NCBI GenBank assembly: GCA_016705575.1
Contig: JADIXX010000003.1
Coordinates: 496,001 to 560,000, forward strand
Origin: Candidatus Aalborgicola defluviihabitans
Lineage (GTDB): Bacteria; Pseudomonadota; Gammaproteobacteria; Burkholderiales; Burkholderiaceae_C
Length of the DNA: 64,000 nt
Direction: 5' to 3'
This document shows positions 16,273 to 25,162 of this stretch, piece after piece (position 1 is the stretch's first letter; the number at the start of each line of letters is the position of its first letter). The position numbers and the translations under genes were made by a program. The notes below the pieces were generated by a model, which was not told the DNA's origin, did not search any database, and worked only from the letters and a program-made list of their open reading frames with translations.

Positions 16273-18189
16273 ATGTTTCCAACGCGCCTGGACTCCTCCG
16301 TTGCCTACGACATCGCCAAGGCAATGATGGCTGGCTTCAACCGCCACTACCAGTTGTTCCGTACCGAATCCGCCCGCGCCAAGCACCGCTTCGAGACAGC
16401 CGACTGGCACGGTCAGCAGCGGGCCCAGCGCGAGCGCATCGAGTTTTATGACCTGCGGGTGAAAGAGTGTTCGCGCCGGCTGGAGCGCGAGTTCAAGGCC
16501 GGTGAGCTGTCCATGGATATCTGGCAGCAGATCAAGCTGCACTACATCGGGCTGCTGGTCAATCACCACCAGCCCGAACTGGCAGAGACTTTTTTCAATT
16601 CGGTCACCACCAAGATCCTGCACCGCAGCTATTTCCAGAACGACTTTATTTTTGTGCGCCCGGCGGTCAGCACCGAGTACATCGAGAACGACGAATCCGA
16701 GAAGCGCCCCACCTACCGTTCGTACTACCCCACGCGCGAAACCATGCACACCGTGCTGGCACAGATGGTGACCGACTTTGACCTGCAGCGCCCCTTTGAC
16801 AGCCTGGACTATTACGCCGCCTTGGTGGGCGACACCATGATGGAGCGCCTGGGGGACGCCAAGCTGCGCGCCAACTTCCAGATCCAGGTGCTCACCGGGC
16901 TTTTTTTCCGGAACAAGGGTTGCTACGTCGTTGGCAAGCTGATCAACGGATTCAACGAATACGCGTTTGCATTGCCCATCCTGCACACCAAGTGGCCGCC
17001 TGTGGGGCAACTGGCGGATGACCGCAATGCAGCGGGTGACACCGCCGAGTACACCCGCGCTCACAAATCCAAGCTGGTGATTGATGCCGCGCTGTACGGC
17101 GAGGATGAACTCCTCATGCTGTTCAGTTTTGCACGGGCTTACTTCATGGTGGATATGGAGATACCGTCGGCCTATGTGCAGTTTTTGCGCAGCATGATGC
17201 CCAGAAAGCCGCGCAACGAAATCTACAACGCACTGGGGCTGGCCAAGCAGGGCAAGACCCTGTTTTACCGCGATTTTCTGCACCACCTGCGCCACAGCAC
17301 CGACCAGTTTCGCATTGCGCCCGGCATCAAGGGCATGGTTATGCTGGTGTTTGACCTGCCATCATTTCCCTATGTGTTCAAGGTCATCAAGGACTATTAC
17401 CCGCCGCAAAAAGACACCACCCGCGAGAAAATCAAGGACAAGTATCTGTTGGTCAAGCAGCACGACCGGGTGGGCCGAATGGCAGACACGCTGGAGTACA
17501 GCGGGGTGGGTTTTCCGCGTGCCCGCTTTACCGATGAACTGATTGCCGAAATCGAGCAATTTGCCCCTAGCCAGCTGGAGATCAGTGACCGTGATGGCGA
17601 CGGAACGTTGGAAGTTTTTATCAAGCACGTCTACATCGAGCGGCGCATGATTCCGCTCAATATCTACCTGCAGGAGGCGTTTGATGCTGGAGGTGCCAAC
17701 GCCAGCGACACCAGCCCTCCGGCTCTGCGCGCCCGCGAGCAGATCGAACGCGGTGTGGTGGAGTACGGCAACGCCATCAAGGACCTGGTGGCGGCCAACA
17801 TATTTCCGGGTGACATGCTGTGGAAAAACTTTGGCATTACCCGCCACGGCAAGGTGGTGTTTTACGACTACGACGAGATTGAATACATCACCGACTGTAA
17901 CTTCCGAAAAGTGCCAGAGCCGCGCAACGAAGAAGAAGAAATGTCCGGCGAAGTTTGGTACAACGTGGGCCCGCACGACGTGTTCCCCGAGACTTTTGGT
18001 CCCTTCCTGCTAGGCAACCCGGTCGTGCGCGCCATCTTCATGCACCACCATGGCGAGCTTCTGGACGTGGCCTTTTGGCAGAGCCACAAAGACCGCATCC
18101 AGGCCGGTTTTGTGCACGATGTATTTCCGTATGACAAAGACAAACGATTCCAGCCGCCGCATGGCCGACCGGAATCGCTGGAGGACTAA
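16273..18189 (+). CDS. aceK: Isocitrate dehydrogenase kinase/phosphatase
   Basis: Bifunctional enzyme that in E. coli phosphorylates and dephosphorylates homodimeric isocitrate dehydrogenase at the glyoxylate branch point. The 638-aa protein shows the typical N-terminal regulatory region (FETADWHGQQRAQRERIEFYD) and the kinase core (VFDLPSFPYVFKVIKD..., NYGNAIKDL-like and DYDEIEY segments). Start ATG directly follows a 48-bp element. It converges with icd (13 bp apart), but that icd is of the monomeric type, which is not the classical AceK substrate. Confidence 0.94.
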   Translation: MFPTRLDSSVAYDIAKAMMAGFNRHYQLFRTESARAKHRFETADWHGQQRAQRERIEFYDLRVKECSRRLEREFKAGELSMDIWQQIKLHYIGLLVNHHQPELAETFFNSVTTKILHRSYFQNDFIFVRPAVSTEYIENDESEKRPTYRSYYPTRETMHTVLAQMVTDFDLQRPFDSLDYYAALVGDTMMERLGDAKLRANFQIQVLTGLFFRNKGCYVVGKLINGFNEYAFALPILHTKWPPVGQLADDRNAAGDTAEYTRAHKSKLVIDAALYGEDELLMLFSFARAYFMVDMEIPSAYVQFLRSMMPRKPRNEIYNALGLAKQGKTLFYRDFLHHLRHSTDQFRIAPGIKGMVMLVFDLPSFPYVFKVIKDYYPPQKDTTREKIKDKYLLVKQHDRVGRMADTLEYSGVGFPRARFTDELIAEIEQFAPSQLEISDRDGDGTLEVFIKHVYIERRMIPLNIYLQEAFDAGGANASDTSPPALRAREQIERGVVEYGNAIKDLVAANIFPGDMLWKNFGITRHGKVVFYDYDEIEYITDCNFRKVPEPRNEEEEMSGEVWYNVGPHDVFPETFGPFLLGNPVVRAIFMHHHGELLDVAFWQSHKDRIQAGFVHDVFPYDKDKRFQPPHGRPESLED

Positions 18190-18201
18190 GCCAAGTCCGG
18201 G

Positions 18202-20439
18202 TTACGCATGGGCCGCAGCCAGTACCGCATTCAAAGTCTGGCTGGGGCGCATCACGGCGTCGAGCTTGGCGGTGTCGGGCAGGTAGTAGCCACCGATGTC
18301 GGCCGGCTTGCCCTGCACTGCCGCCAACTCGGCCACGATGGTCTGCTCGTTGTCGGCCAGCTGCTTGGCAAACGGGGCAAACTGGGCGGCCAGGGCGGCG
18401 TCTTCGGTCTGTGCGGCCAGTGCCTGGGCCCAATACAGGGCAAGGTAGAACTGGCTGCCACGGTTGTCCAGCTGGCCGGTCTTGGGAGAAGGGTTCTTGT
18501 TGTTGTCCAGCAGCTTGCCGGTAGCGGCGTCCAGCGTTTTGGACAGCACGGTAGCTTTGGCGTTGCCGGTTTTCAGACCCAGGTCTTCCAGTGAAACCGC
18601 CAGTGCCAAAAATTCACCCAGCGAATCCCATCGCAGGTGGTTTTCTTCCACCAGTTGTTGTACATGCTTGGGCGCGGAGCCACCGGCGCCGGTTTCGTAC
18701 ATGCCGCCGCCCGCCATCAGGGGCACGATGGACAGCATCTTGGCGCTGGTGCCCAGTTCCATGATGGGGAACAGGTCGGTCAGGTAGTCGCGCAGGATGT
18801 TGCCGGTGGCGCTGATGGTGTCCAGGCCGCGGACCACGCGCTCCAGCGTGTAACGCATGGCGCGCACCTGGCTCATGATCTGGATGTCCAGACCCGTGGT
18901 GTCGTGCTCGTGCAGGTACATCTTGACCTTGGTGATCAGCTGGGCCTCGTGCGGACGGTACTGGTCCAACCAGAAGACGACTGGCATGCCGGAGTTGCGT
19001 GCGCGGTTGACTGCCAGCTTGACCCAGTCGCGAATCGCTGCATCTTTAACCTGGCACATGCGCCAGATGTCGCCAGCTTCCACGTTTTCGGACAGCAGCA
19101 CTTCGCCCGTGGCAATGTCCACAATATTGGCCACGCCGTCTTCCGCAATCTCAAAAGTCTTGTCGTGTGAGCCGTATTCTTCTGCTTGCTGGGCCATCAG
19201 GCCCACGTTGGGCACCGTTCCCATGGTTTTGGGGTCGAAGTTGCCGTGCCATTTGCAGAAGTTGATCATCTCCTGGTAAATGCGGGCAAAGGTCGATTCG
19301 GGCATCACGGCCTTCACGTCCTTCAGGCGGCCATCAGCGCCCCACATCTTGCCGCCATTGCGGATCATGGCAGGCATGGAGGCGTCCACGATCACGTCAT
19401 TGGGCGAGTGGAAGTTGGTAATGCCCTTGGCGGAATCGACCATGGCCAGTTCGGGGCGATGCTCGTGGCAGGCATGCAGATCGTGTTTGATTTCGTCCTG
19501 CTGTGACTGCGGCAAGGTGGCGATCTTTTCATACAGATTGGCCATGCCGTTGTTGACGTTGACACCCAGCTCATCGAACAGTTTGCCGTGCTTGGCAAAT
19601 GCATCCTTATAGAAGATTTTGACGCAGTGGCCAAACACGATGGGGTGTGACACCTTCATCATCGTCGCCTTGACGTGCAGCGAAAACATCACGCCGGTCT
19701 TGTAGGCGTCGTTGATTTCTTTTTCGTAGAACTCCAGCAGCGCCTTTTTGCTCATGAACATGCTGTCGATGATCTCGCGGTCCAGCAGCTTGGTCAGGGG
19801 CTTGAGCACTGTCGTCTTGCCGCTTTTGCCTACCAGCTCCATGCGTACATCGCGGGCCTTGTCCAACGTGATGGACTTCTCGCCGTTGTAGAAATCGCCA
19901 CGGTGCATGTGCGATACGTGTGAACGCGAGGCCTGGCTCCATTCGGCCATTGAATGGGGGTTTTTGCGCGCATATTCCTTGACCGCCTTGGGTGCGCGGC
20001 GGTCGGAGTTGCCTTCGCGCAGCACGGGGTTCACGGAGCTGCCAATGCACTTGGCGTAGCGGGCGCGAATCGCCTTGTCTTCGTCCGTCTTGGGGTCTTC
20101 CGGAAAATCGGGAATGGTAAAGCCCTTGCCTTGCAGTTCCTTGATGCAGGTGATCAACTGACCCACCGATGCGCTGATGTTGGGCAGCTTGATGATATTG
20201 ACGTCTGCTTGCAGGGTCTTTTTGCCGAGCTCGGCCAAGGTGTTGGGCACCTTCTGGCCTTCAGCCAGGAACTCGGGAAATTCGCCCAGTACACGCGCGG
20301 CGACCGAGATGTCGCTCTCGATTACGTTGATGCCAGCTGGTGCGGTAAAGGCACGAATAATCGGCAGAAAGGATGCCGTAGCCAGACGCGGGGCTTCGTC
20401 GGTGAGGGTGTAGATGATGGTGGGTTGCTGGGTTGTCAT
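18202..20439 (-). CDS. icd: Monomeric NADP-dependent isocitrate dehydrogenase
   Basis: TCA-cycle enzyme oxidising isocitrate to 2-oxoglutarate with NADP. About 745 aa, the normal length of the monomeric (IDH-II) type, with N-terminus TIIYTLTDEAPRLATASFLPI. Core segments include SNSVNPVLREGNSDRRAP-like residues, NVGLMAQQAEEYGSHDKTF and FWLDQYRPHEAQL. I chose ATG 20439 because GGAGACAGCA precedes it; longer forms run into the leader. Convergent with aceK. The family carries its active site in one chain, unlike the dimeric E. coli Icd. Confidence 0.95.
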   Translation of the reverse strand: MTTQQPTIIYTLTDEAPRLATASFLPIIRAFTAPAGINVIESDISVAARVLGEFPEFLAEGQKVPNTLAELGKKTLQADVNIIKLPNISASVGQLITCIKELQGKGFTIPDFPEDPKTDEDKAIRARYAKCIGSSVNPVLREGNSDRRAPKAVKEYARKNPHSMAEWSQASRSHVSHMHRGDFYNGEKSITLDKARDVRMELVGKSGKTTVLKPLTKLLDREIIDSMFMSKKALLEFYEKEINDAYKTGVMFSLHVKATMMKVSHPIVFGHCVKIFYKDAFAKHGKLFDELGVNVNNGMANLYEKIATLPQSQQDEIKHDLHACHEHRPELAMVDSAKGITNFHSPNDVIVDASMPAMIRNGGKMWGADGRLKDVKAVMPESTFARIYQEMINFCKWHGNFDPKTMGTVPNVGLMAQQAEEYGSHDKTFEIAEDGVANIVDIATGEVLLSENVEAGDIWRMCQVKDAAIRDWVKLAVNRARNSGMPVVFWLDQYRPHEAQLITKVKMYLHEHDTTGLDIQIMSQVRAMRYTLERVVRGLDTISATGNILRDYLTDLFPIMELGTSAKMLSIVPLMAGGGMYETGAGGSAPKHVQQLVEENHLRWDSLGEFLALAVSLEDLGLKTGNAKATVLSKTLDAATGKLLDNNKNPSPKTGQLDNRGSQFYLALYWAQALAAQTEDAALAAQFAPFAKQLADNEQTIVAELAAVQGKPADIGGYYLPDTAKLDAVMRPSQTLNAVLAAAHA

Positions 20440-20570
20440 TGCTGTCTCCATATATCGTTCTGGAAGGTGCGGCTGGGTCGCAGTCTGGCACCGAAGGTGG
20501 GATGTTGGCCGACTTTTCTTTCGGTCGGCTGACCTGGGGTCATTATTTTGCAATTGAATATCACATTGCG

Positions 20571-20585
20571 AAATTCAATGAATTT
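20571..20585. promoter_or_regulatory. 15-bp palindrome in the icd/thiolase divergent region
   Basis: AAATTCA-A-TGAATTT, in an AT-rich part of the 332-bp gap 20440-20771. Possible regulator site for icd; no protein can be assigned. The gap also holds a GC-rich hairpin (GCCGAC...GTCGGC, 20510-20531) in the icd leader and the LiuR-type operator. Confidence 0.35.
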
Positions 20586-20733
20586 TGTCGTCGCTTTTTC
20601 AAACGGGTCAAAGAAATGTGTTTCTGAATTTCAAAGTGAGAGGAATACCACTTTGCGCTCCAACCGGGTAGCTGCTGTCGGCTATCGAGAGGTCGCAGAG
20701 AGGGCGGCAAGTGCAGGCCGAAGTCTGTCACAA

Positions 20734-20755
20734 TTGACGTTTACGTAAACGTCAA
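20734..20755. promoter_or_regulatory. Putative LiuR operator before the thiolase gene
   Basis: 22-bp perfect palindrome with half-site TTGACGTTTAC, identical to the centre of the site at 11718-11743. It ends 16 bp before the thiolase ATG, where a bound MerR-type regulator would control initiation. Confidence 0.8.
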
Positions 20756-20771
20756 CTCAGGAGATACCAGC

Positions 20772-21953
20772 ATGCCGGATTCCATCGTCATCGTCGGCGC
20801 AGCCCGCACGCCCATGGGCGCTTTTCAGGGCGACTTTTCTTCTTTGGCCGCCCACGACCTGGGCGGTGCTGCCATCAAGGCTGCTGTGCAGCGTGCGGGT
20901 ATTGATCCTGAGCTGGTGACCGAAGTGCTGTTTGGCAACTGCCTGATGGCCGGCCAAGGCCAGGCACCTGCGCGCCAAGCCGGCTTCAAGGGCGGCTTGC
21001 CCAAGAGCGCCGGTGCGGTCACGCTGTCCAAAATGTGCGGCTCGGCCATGCGTGCGGCCATGTTTGCCAATGACATGTTGGTGGCGGGCAGTCACGAGGT
21101 GCTAGTAGCTGGTGGAATGGAAAGCATGACCAACGCGCCCTACCTGCTGCCCAAGGCGCGTGCGGGATACCGTATCGGCCACGACCGTATTTTTGACCAC
21201 ATGATGTTGGATGGCCTGGAAGACGCCTACGAGGCAGGTCGCTCCATGGGCACCTTTGGCGAAGACTGCGCTGCCAAGTACAGCTTCACCCGCGCCGAGC
21301 AAGACGCCTTTGCCACCGCCAGCGTGCAGCGCGCCAAGGCAGCTACAGAGTCCGGCGCTTTTGCCGCTGAGATCACACCCGTAACGGTCAAGGGCCGCGG
21401 CGGCGATGTGGTGGTGTCCATTGACGAGGGTCCAGGCAAAGTGAAGCTCGACAAGATCCCCACGCTCAAACCCGCGTTCAAAAAGGACGGCACCATCACT
21501 GCAGCCAGCAGCTCGTCCATCAACGACGGCGCCGCTGCGCTGGTGATGATGAAGGCATCCACCGCCGCCAAGCTCGGTTGCAAGCCGCTGGCCCGCATCG
21601 TGGCCCACGCCACCCATGCGCAAGAGCCCGAGTGGTTTGCCACCGCCCCCGTCGGCGCCACCCAAAAGGTGCTGGCCAAGGCCGGCTGGGAAGTGGGCGA
21701 TGTGGATTTGTGGGAAGTGAACGAAGCCTTTGCCGTGGTGCCCATGGCACTGATGAAAGAGCTGGGCGTGCCACACGACAAGGTGAATGTGAACGGTGGG
21801 GCTTGCGCGCTGGGTCACCCCATTGGCGCATCCGGTGCCCGCATCATGGTGACGCTGATGTATGCGCTGCAGGCACGTGGCCTGAAAAAGGGCCTGGCTA
21901 CGCTGTGCATTGGCGGTGGTGAGGCTACTGCCGTGGCGCTGGAAATGCTATAA
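20772..21953 (+). CDS. atoB: Acetyl-CoA C-acetyltransferase (thiolase)
   Basis: Interconverts two acetyl-CoA and acetoacetyl-CoA. A 393-aa thiolase with the acylated Cys in SKMCGSAM (C89), His in GGACALGHPIGASG (H349) and the second Cys in LCIGGGEA (C379). The leucine pathway ends in acetoacetate plus acetyl-CoA, so control by the upstream LiuR-type palindrome makes sense. GGAGATACCAGC precedes the ATG. The TAA stop is formed inside a 48-bp element (21947-21994). A role in polyhydroxybutyrate synthesis (phbA) cannot be excluded. Confidence 0.92.
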   Translation: MPDSIVIVGAARTPMGAFQGDFSSLAAHDLGGAAIKAAVQRAGIDPELVTEVLFGNCLMAGQGQAPARQAGFKGGLPKSAGAVTLSKMCGSAMRAAMFANDMLVAGSHEVLVAGGMESMTNAPYLLPKARAGYRIGHDRIFDHMMLDGLEDAYEAGRSMGTFGEDCAAKYSFTRAEQDAFATASVQRAKAATESGAFAAEITPVTVKGRGGDVVVSIDEGPGKVKLDKIPTLKPAFKKDGTITAASSSSINDGAAALVMMKASTAAKLGCKPLARIVAHATHAQEPEWFATAPVGATQKVLAKAGWEVGDVDLWEVNEAFAVVPMALMKELGVPHDKVNVNGGACALGHPIGASGARIMVTLMYALQARGLKKGLATLCIGGGEATAVALEML

Positions 21954-21994
21954 CTTTTATAGCTACATGTGTATATTCCATGAGGGCTAGAGGT
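21947..21994 (+). repeat. 48-bp palindromic element, copy 7 (provides thiolase stop codon)
   Basis: Arms GCTATAA and TATAGC, then GTATATTCCATGAGGGCTAGAGG. The TAA at 21951-21953 ends the thiolase gene, so the element defines its C-terminus. Confidence 0.8.
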
Positions 21995-22058
21995 GAATTT
22001 TGTAAATAGCCTCTTGGCGTAGCAGCCCTCAAGGGCGTGAACCGACCGTATTACGAGC

Positions 22059-22724
22059 ATGAACATCCTCATCATCGGCGCATCCCGTGGCATTGGCCTG
22101 GAGTTTGCGAGGCAGTACCGCACAGCGGGTGACCGCGTGATCGCCACGGCCCGCGACGACGCGGGGCTGGAGCGCCTGCGCGCGCTGGATGCGGTTGCGC
22201 TCAACGTGGACGTGGCCAACCCGGCCAGCATCAACGGCCTGGCCCGGCAACTGGACGGCGAGAAGATCGATGTTGCGCTGTATGTCGCCGGAGTCATGAC
22301 ACGCTTCGATGCCCGTTCGTCACCCACCCAACCAGACTTCGACCACGTGATGCACACCAATGTGTTGGGGGCCATGCAGGCCATTGCGCAAGTTGCGCCG
22401 CTGGTGGAGGCGGCGCAGGGTCGCTTTGGTTTTATCAGCAGCGACATGGGCCGCATTGCCGGGGTGGTGTCCAGTTATAGCTGGGCTTACCGCGTCAGCA
22501 AAGCCGCGCTCAATATGGCAGTGGCGTCGGCCAAACACGATTATCCCGCGGCCATTTTTGCGGCGCTATCGCCGGGCTGGGTGCAGACGGATATGGGTGG
22601 CAGGGGTGCTTCACTGTCGACGTATGACAGCGTGACCGCCATGCGCAACACATTGGCCCAATTGAAACCGGCGGATAGCGGCCGCTTCTTCGGCATAGAC
22701 GGCAAGCCCATGGCAAGCTGGTAA
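22059..22724 (+). CDS. SDR-family NAD(P)-dependent oxidoreductase
   Basis: A 221-aa short-chain dehydrogenase/reductase. The N-terminal Rossmann motif is IIGASRGIGLEFARQY, the catalytic Tyr-Lys pair is YRVSK (about residues 147-151), and a Ser sits upstream in GFISSDMG. The short length and A-x-x-P-G-W-V-Q-T-D motif resemble the CsgA-like subgroup. It lies 29 bp before an acyl-CoA dehydrogenase and may be co-transcribed with it. Substrate unknown. Confidence 0.85.
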   Translation: MNILIIGASRGIGLEFARQYRTAGDRVIATARDDAGLERLRALDAVALNVDVANPASINGLARQLDGEKIDVALYVAGVMTRFDARSSPTQPDFDHVMHTNVLGAMQAIAQVAPLVEAAQGRFGFISSDMGRIAGVVSSYSWAYRVSKAALNMAVASAKHDYPAAIFAALSPGWVQTDMGGRGASLSTYDSVTAMRNTLAQLKPADSGRFFGIDGKPMASW

Positions 22725-22753
22725 GCCACTACAGCAATTCAGGAGACTTTTAC

Positions 22754-23890
22754 ATGTTGTTGACCCAAGACCAAGAGATGGTGCGCGATGCCGTGCGCGA
22801 CTTTGCCCAGGCCGAACTCTGGCCCAATGCCGCCAAGTGGGACAAAGAGCACCACTTTCCCAAAGACGCCCACCAGGGCCTGGCCGCCTTGGGCGCCTAC
22901 GGCATCTGCGTGCCCGAAAGCTACGGCGGCGCCAACCTGGACTACGTCACGCTGGCTCTGGTGCTGGAAGAAATTGCAGCCGGTGATGGCGGTACCAGCA
23001 CGGTGATCAGTGTGACCAATTGCCCGGTCAATGCCATTTTGATGAAGTACGCCACCGAGGCGCAAAAACAGCAGTGGCTGGTGCCCTTGGCGCACGGCCA
23101 GATGCTGGGCGCTTTCTGCCTGACCGAGCCGCATGTGGGCAGCGATGCGTCCAGCCTGCGCACGACAGCGGTCAAAGAGGGCGATGAATACGTCATCAAC
23201 GGCGTCAAGCAATTCATCACCAGCGGCAAGAACGGCGATGTGGCCATCGTCATCGCTGTGACCGACAAGGGCGCTGGCAAGCGGGGCATGAGCGCCTTCC
23301 TCGTCCCGACCACCGCGCCAGGCTATGTGGTGGCGCGCATTGAAGACAAGTTGGGCCAGCACAGCAGCGACACCGCGCAGATCAATTTTGACAACTGCCG
23401 CATCCCCGCCGAGAACCTGATCGGCCGCGAAGGCGAGGGTTACGGCATAGCATTGGGCGGGCTGGAAGGTGGGCGCATTGGCATAGCCGCGCAAAGCGTG
23501 GGTATGGCTCGCAGTGCGTTGGATGTGGCCGTGGCCTATGCCAAGGAGCGCCAAAGCTTTGGCACCGCTATCTTCAACCACCAGGCCGTGGGTTTTCGGC
23601 TGGCTGAATGCGCCACGCAGATTGAAGCTGCGCGCCAGCTCATCTGGCATGCCGCCGCACTGCGCGACGCCGGACGCCCTTGTTTAAAGGAAGCCGCCAT
23701 GGCCAAGTTGTTTGCCAGTGAAATGGCGGAGCGCGTGTGCAGTGCCGCCATCCAGACCCTGGGTGGCTACGGATACGTGAGCGACTTTCCGCTGGAGCGC
23801 ATTTACCGTGACGTGCGGGTGTGCCAGATTTACGAAGGCACGAGCGACGTGCAAAAAATCATCATCCAGCGCGCACTCACTGCAGGTTGA
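22754..23890 (+). CDS. Acyl-CoA dehydrogenase
   Basis: FAD flavoenzyme of the short/branched-chain acyl-CoA dehydrogenase family, 378 aa. FAD/substrate motifs are FCLTEPHVGSDASSLRTTA and QFITSG, and the C-terminal catalytic Glu lies in QIYEGTSDVQK, the usual position for straight- or short-branched-chain enzymes. CAGGAGAC precedes the ATG. The 3' end overlaps the convergent TonB-like gene by 14 bp. The chain-length specificity cannot be read from sequence alone. Confidence 0.9.
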   Translation: MLLTQDQEMVRDAVRDFAQAELWPNAAKWDKEHHFPKDAHQGLAALGAYGICVPESYGGANLDYVTLALVLEEIAAGDGGTSTVISVTNCPVNAILMKYATEAQKQQWLVPLAHGQMLGAFCLTEPHVGSDASSLRTTAVKEGDEYVINGVKQFITSGKNGDVAIVIAVTDKGAGKRGMSAFLVPTTAPGYVVARIEDKLGQHSSDTAQINFDNCRIPAENLIGREGEGYGIALGGLEGGRIGIAAQSVGMARSALDVAVAYAKERQSFGTAIFNHQAVGFRLAECATQIEAARQLIWHAAALRDAGRPCLKEAAMAKLFASEMAERVCSAAIQTLGGYGYVSDFPLERIYRDVRVCQIYEGTSDVQKIIIQRALTAG

Positions 23891-24602
23891 ACTCGATCTC
23901 CACCTGCACCGCGCGAGCAGTGCGGATAGGCTGAAAACGCCATTTGGATATGGCATCCAGCGCTGGCTTGCTCAAGCGCCGGTTGGTGGCGCGAACAATA
24001 GCCGCCTCGGCCACGGTGCCGTCGGGCTGCACAGTAAAGCCCACAATGACACGCCCGGTAACCACACTGGTGCGCAGTTCGCGCGGAATCTCTGGCTGCG
24101 GCTGGGCAATGGCGCGAAGAGGCTCTTCTTCCTCGTCTTCTTCCGCTGCAGCGACCACATGTTCCTCAGGCACAGGTATTGCGGCAGGCGCAGATGCCGG
24201 CGCAGATGCGGCAGCAATAGGCGCAACCACTGCACTGGCGGATATTGGTGCCGGCTGTGCGTTGGGTGTGCTGACCGTTTCGGTTATTGCTGGCGATTCT
24301 GTCGCAGTGCTTCGTATCTCGGGTTTACGGACTGTTGGAGCAGGGGCTTCTGGTTTGGGTCGCGGCTTCGCATTGGCATCGGATTTACGCTTGGGCTCGG
24401 CGTGCATGGTGATCCAGCGGTAAACACTGTCGGACTGTTTTTGCGAACGTTCCTGTGCGGCGGCGTCACTACCAGTTGGTGTTTGAGCGCCCAGTGGCGT
24501 GGCGAAGAGGGTCGCCCACGCGGCAATGCAACATGTGGTGAGTCCCTGGTGCAAGCGGCTTTTGACCGTTACAAGCCATGTAGGTATGGATGGAGTACGC
24601 AA
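23877..24602 (-). CDS. TonB C-terminal-domain protein (energy-transducer-like), signal-bearing
   Basis: About 241 aa. The N-terminus has a signal-like segment (KSRLHQ then a hydrophobic stretch to TPLGAQ). A long Pro/Ala/Glu-rich linker with an acidic run follows, and then a TonB C-terminal domain (VVTGRVIVGFTVQPDGTVAEAAIV...ALDAISKWRFQP). No ATG exists before residue ~96 of the open frame. I place the start at a TTG (24602) with AGGA just upstream, but TTG 24689 is possible. If the signal is cleaved, the protein would be periplasmic and unlike TonB, which stays anchored; this is uncertain. Confidence 0.7.
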   Translation of the reverse strand: MRTPSIPTWLVTVKSRLHQGLTTCCIAAWATLFATPLGAQTPTGSDAAAQERSQKQSDSVYRWITMHAEPKRKSDANAKPRPKPEAPAPTVRKPEIRSTATESPAITETVSTPNAQPAPISASAVVAPIAAASAPASAPAAIPVPEEHVVAAAEEDEEEEPLRAIAQPQPEIPRELRTSVVTGRVIVGFTVQPDGTVAEAAIVRATNRRLSKPALDAISKWRFQPIRTARAVQVEIEFNLQ

Positions 24603-24736
24603 CAAATATCCTGTTCTGGAAAATTGGCAACCTATTGCAGCAGGATGACCACTGCGCGCGGTAGTATCGCGGTAAAGAACCGTTACCAAAATGGGGGGTT
24701 ACCCCCACCACTCACCCAATATCTCAGGAGACCAGC

Positions 24737-25162
24737 ATGCCCATCACCAAATCGTCACGTGACCTTGTGGACGAAGCCATGGAAGAAATTCGCACCTACC
24801 CGGTGGCCGATGTTGTAGCCCGGTTGGATGACCCCAAGACCCAGCTGGTGGACATCCGCGATGTCCGTGAACTGGTCGATGGCACCGTGGTAGGTGCCTT
24901 TCATGCGCCGCGCGGCATGCTGGAGTTTTGGGTCGATCCAGCATCGCCCTACTACAAGCCCATCTTCGGCGACGAGAGCCGCGAATACATCTTGTTCTGC
25001 GGGGCTGGCTGGCGCAGTGCGCTCACCGTCAAGACCCTGCAAGAGATGGGCATGACCAACGTAGCCCATATCGAGGGGGGTTACGCCGAATGGATCAAGC
25101 AGGGTGCTCCCACGGAAACGCTGGAAGCCCAGAAGGCCCGCCGCGCAGCGGCCAAGGCTTAA
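24737..25162 (+). CDS. Rhodanese-like protein
   Basis: A 141-aa single-domain sulfurtransferase-like protein. The active-site loop LFCGAGWRSAL holds the catalytic Cys, preceded by the HAPRGMLEF motif shared with the second rhodanese at 37271. No signal peptide is seen, so it should be cytoplasmic. AGGAGACCAGC precedes the ATG. The gene overlaps the convergent TetR gene by 4 bp. Sulfur donor and acceptor unknown. In the 134-bp leader there is a GGGGGTTACCCCC palindrome of unclear role. Confidence 0.85.
   Translation: MPITKSSRDLVDEAMEEIRTYPVADVVARLDDPKTQLVDIRDVRELVDGTVVGAFHAPRGMLEFWVDPASPYYKPIFGDESREYILFCGAGWRSALTVKTLQEMGMTNVAHIEGGYAEWIKQGAPTETLEAQKARRAAAKA

Noticed and set aside
22010..22058. 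GCAGCCCTCAAGGGC, a possible further 48-bp element
   Set aside because: The AGCCCTC core is present, but neither hairpin arm is found at the fixed distance.
24692..24710. GGGGGTTACCCCC palindrome before the rhodanese gene as an operator
   Set aside because: It has no spacer, no second copy in the window and no adjacent regulator reading toward it.
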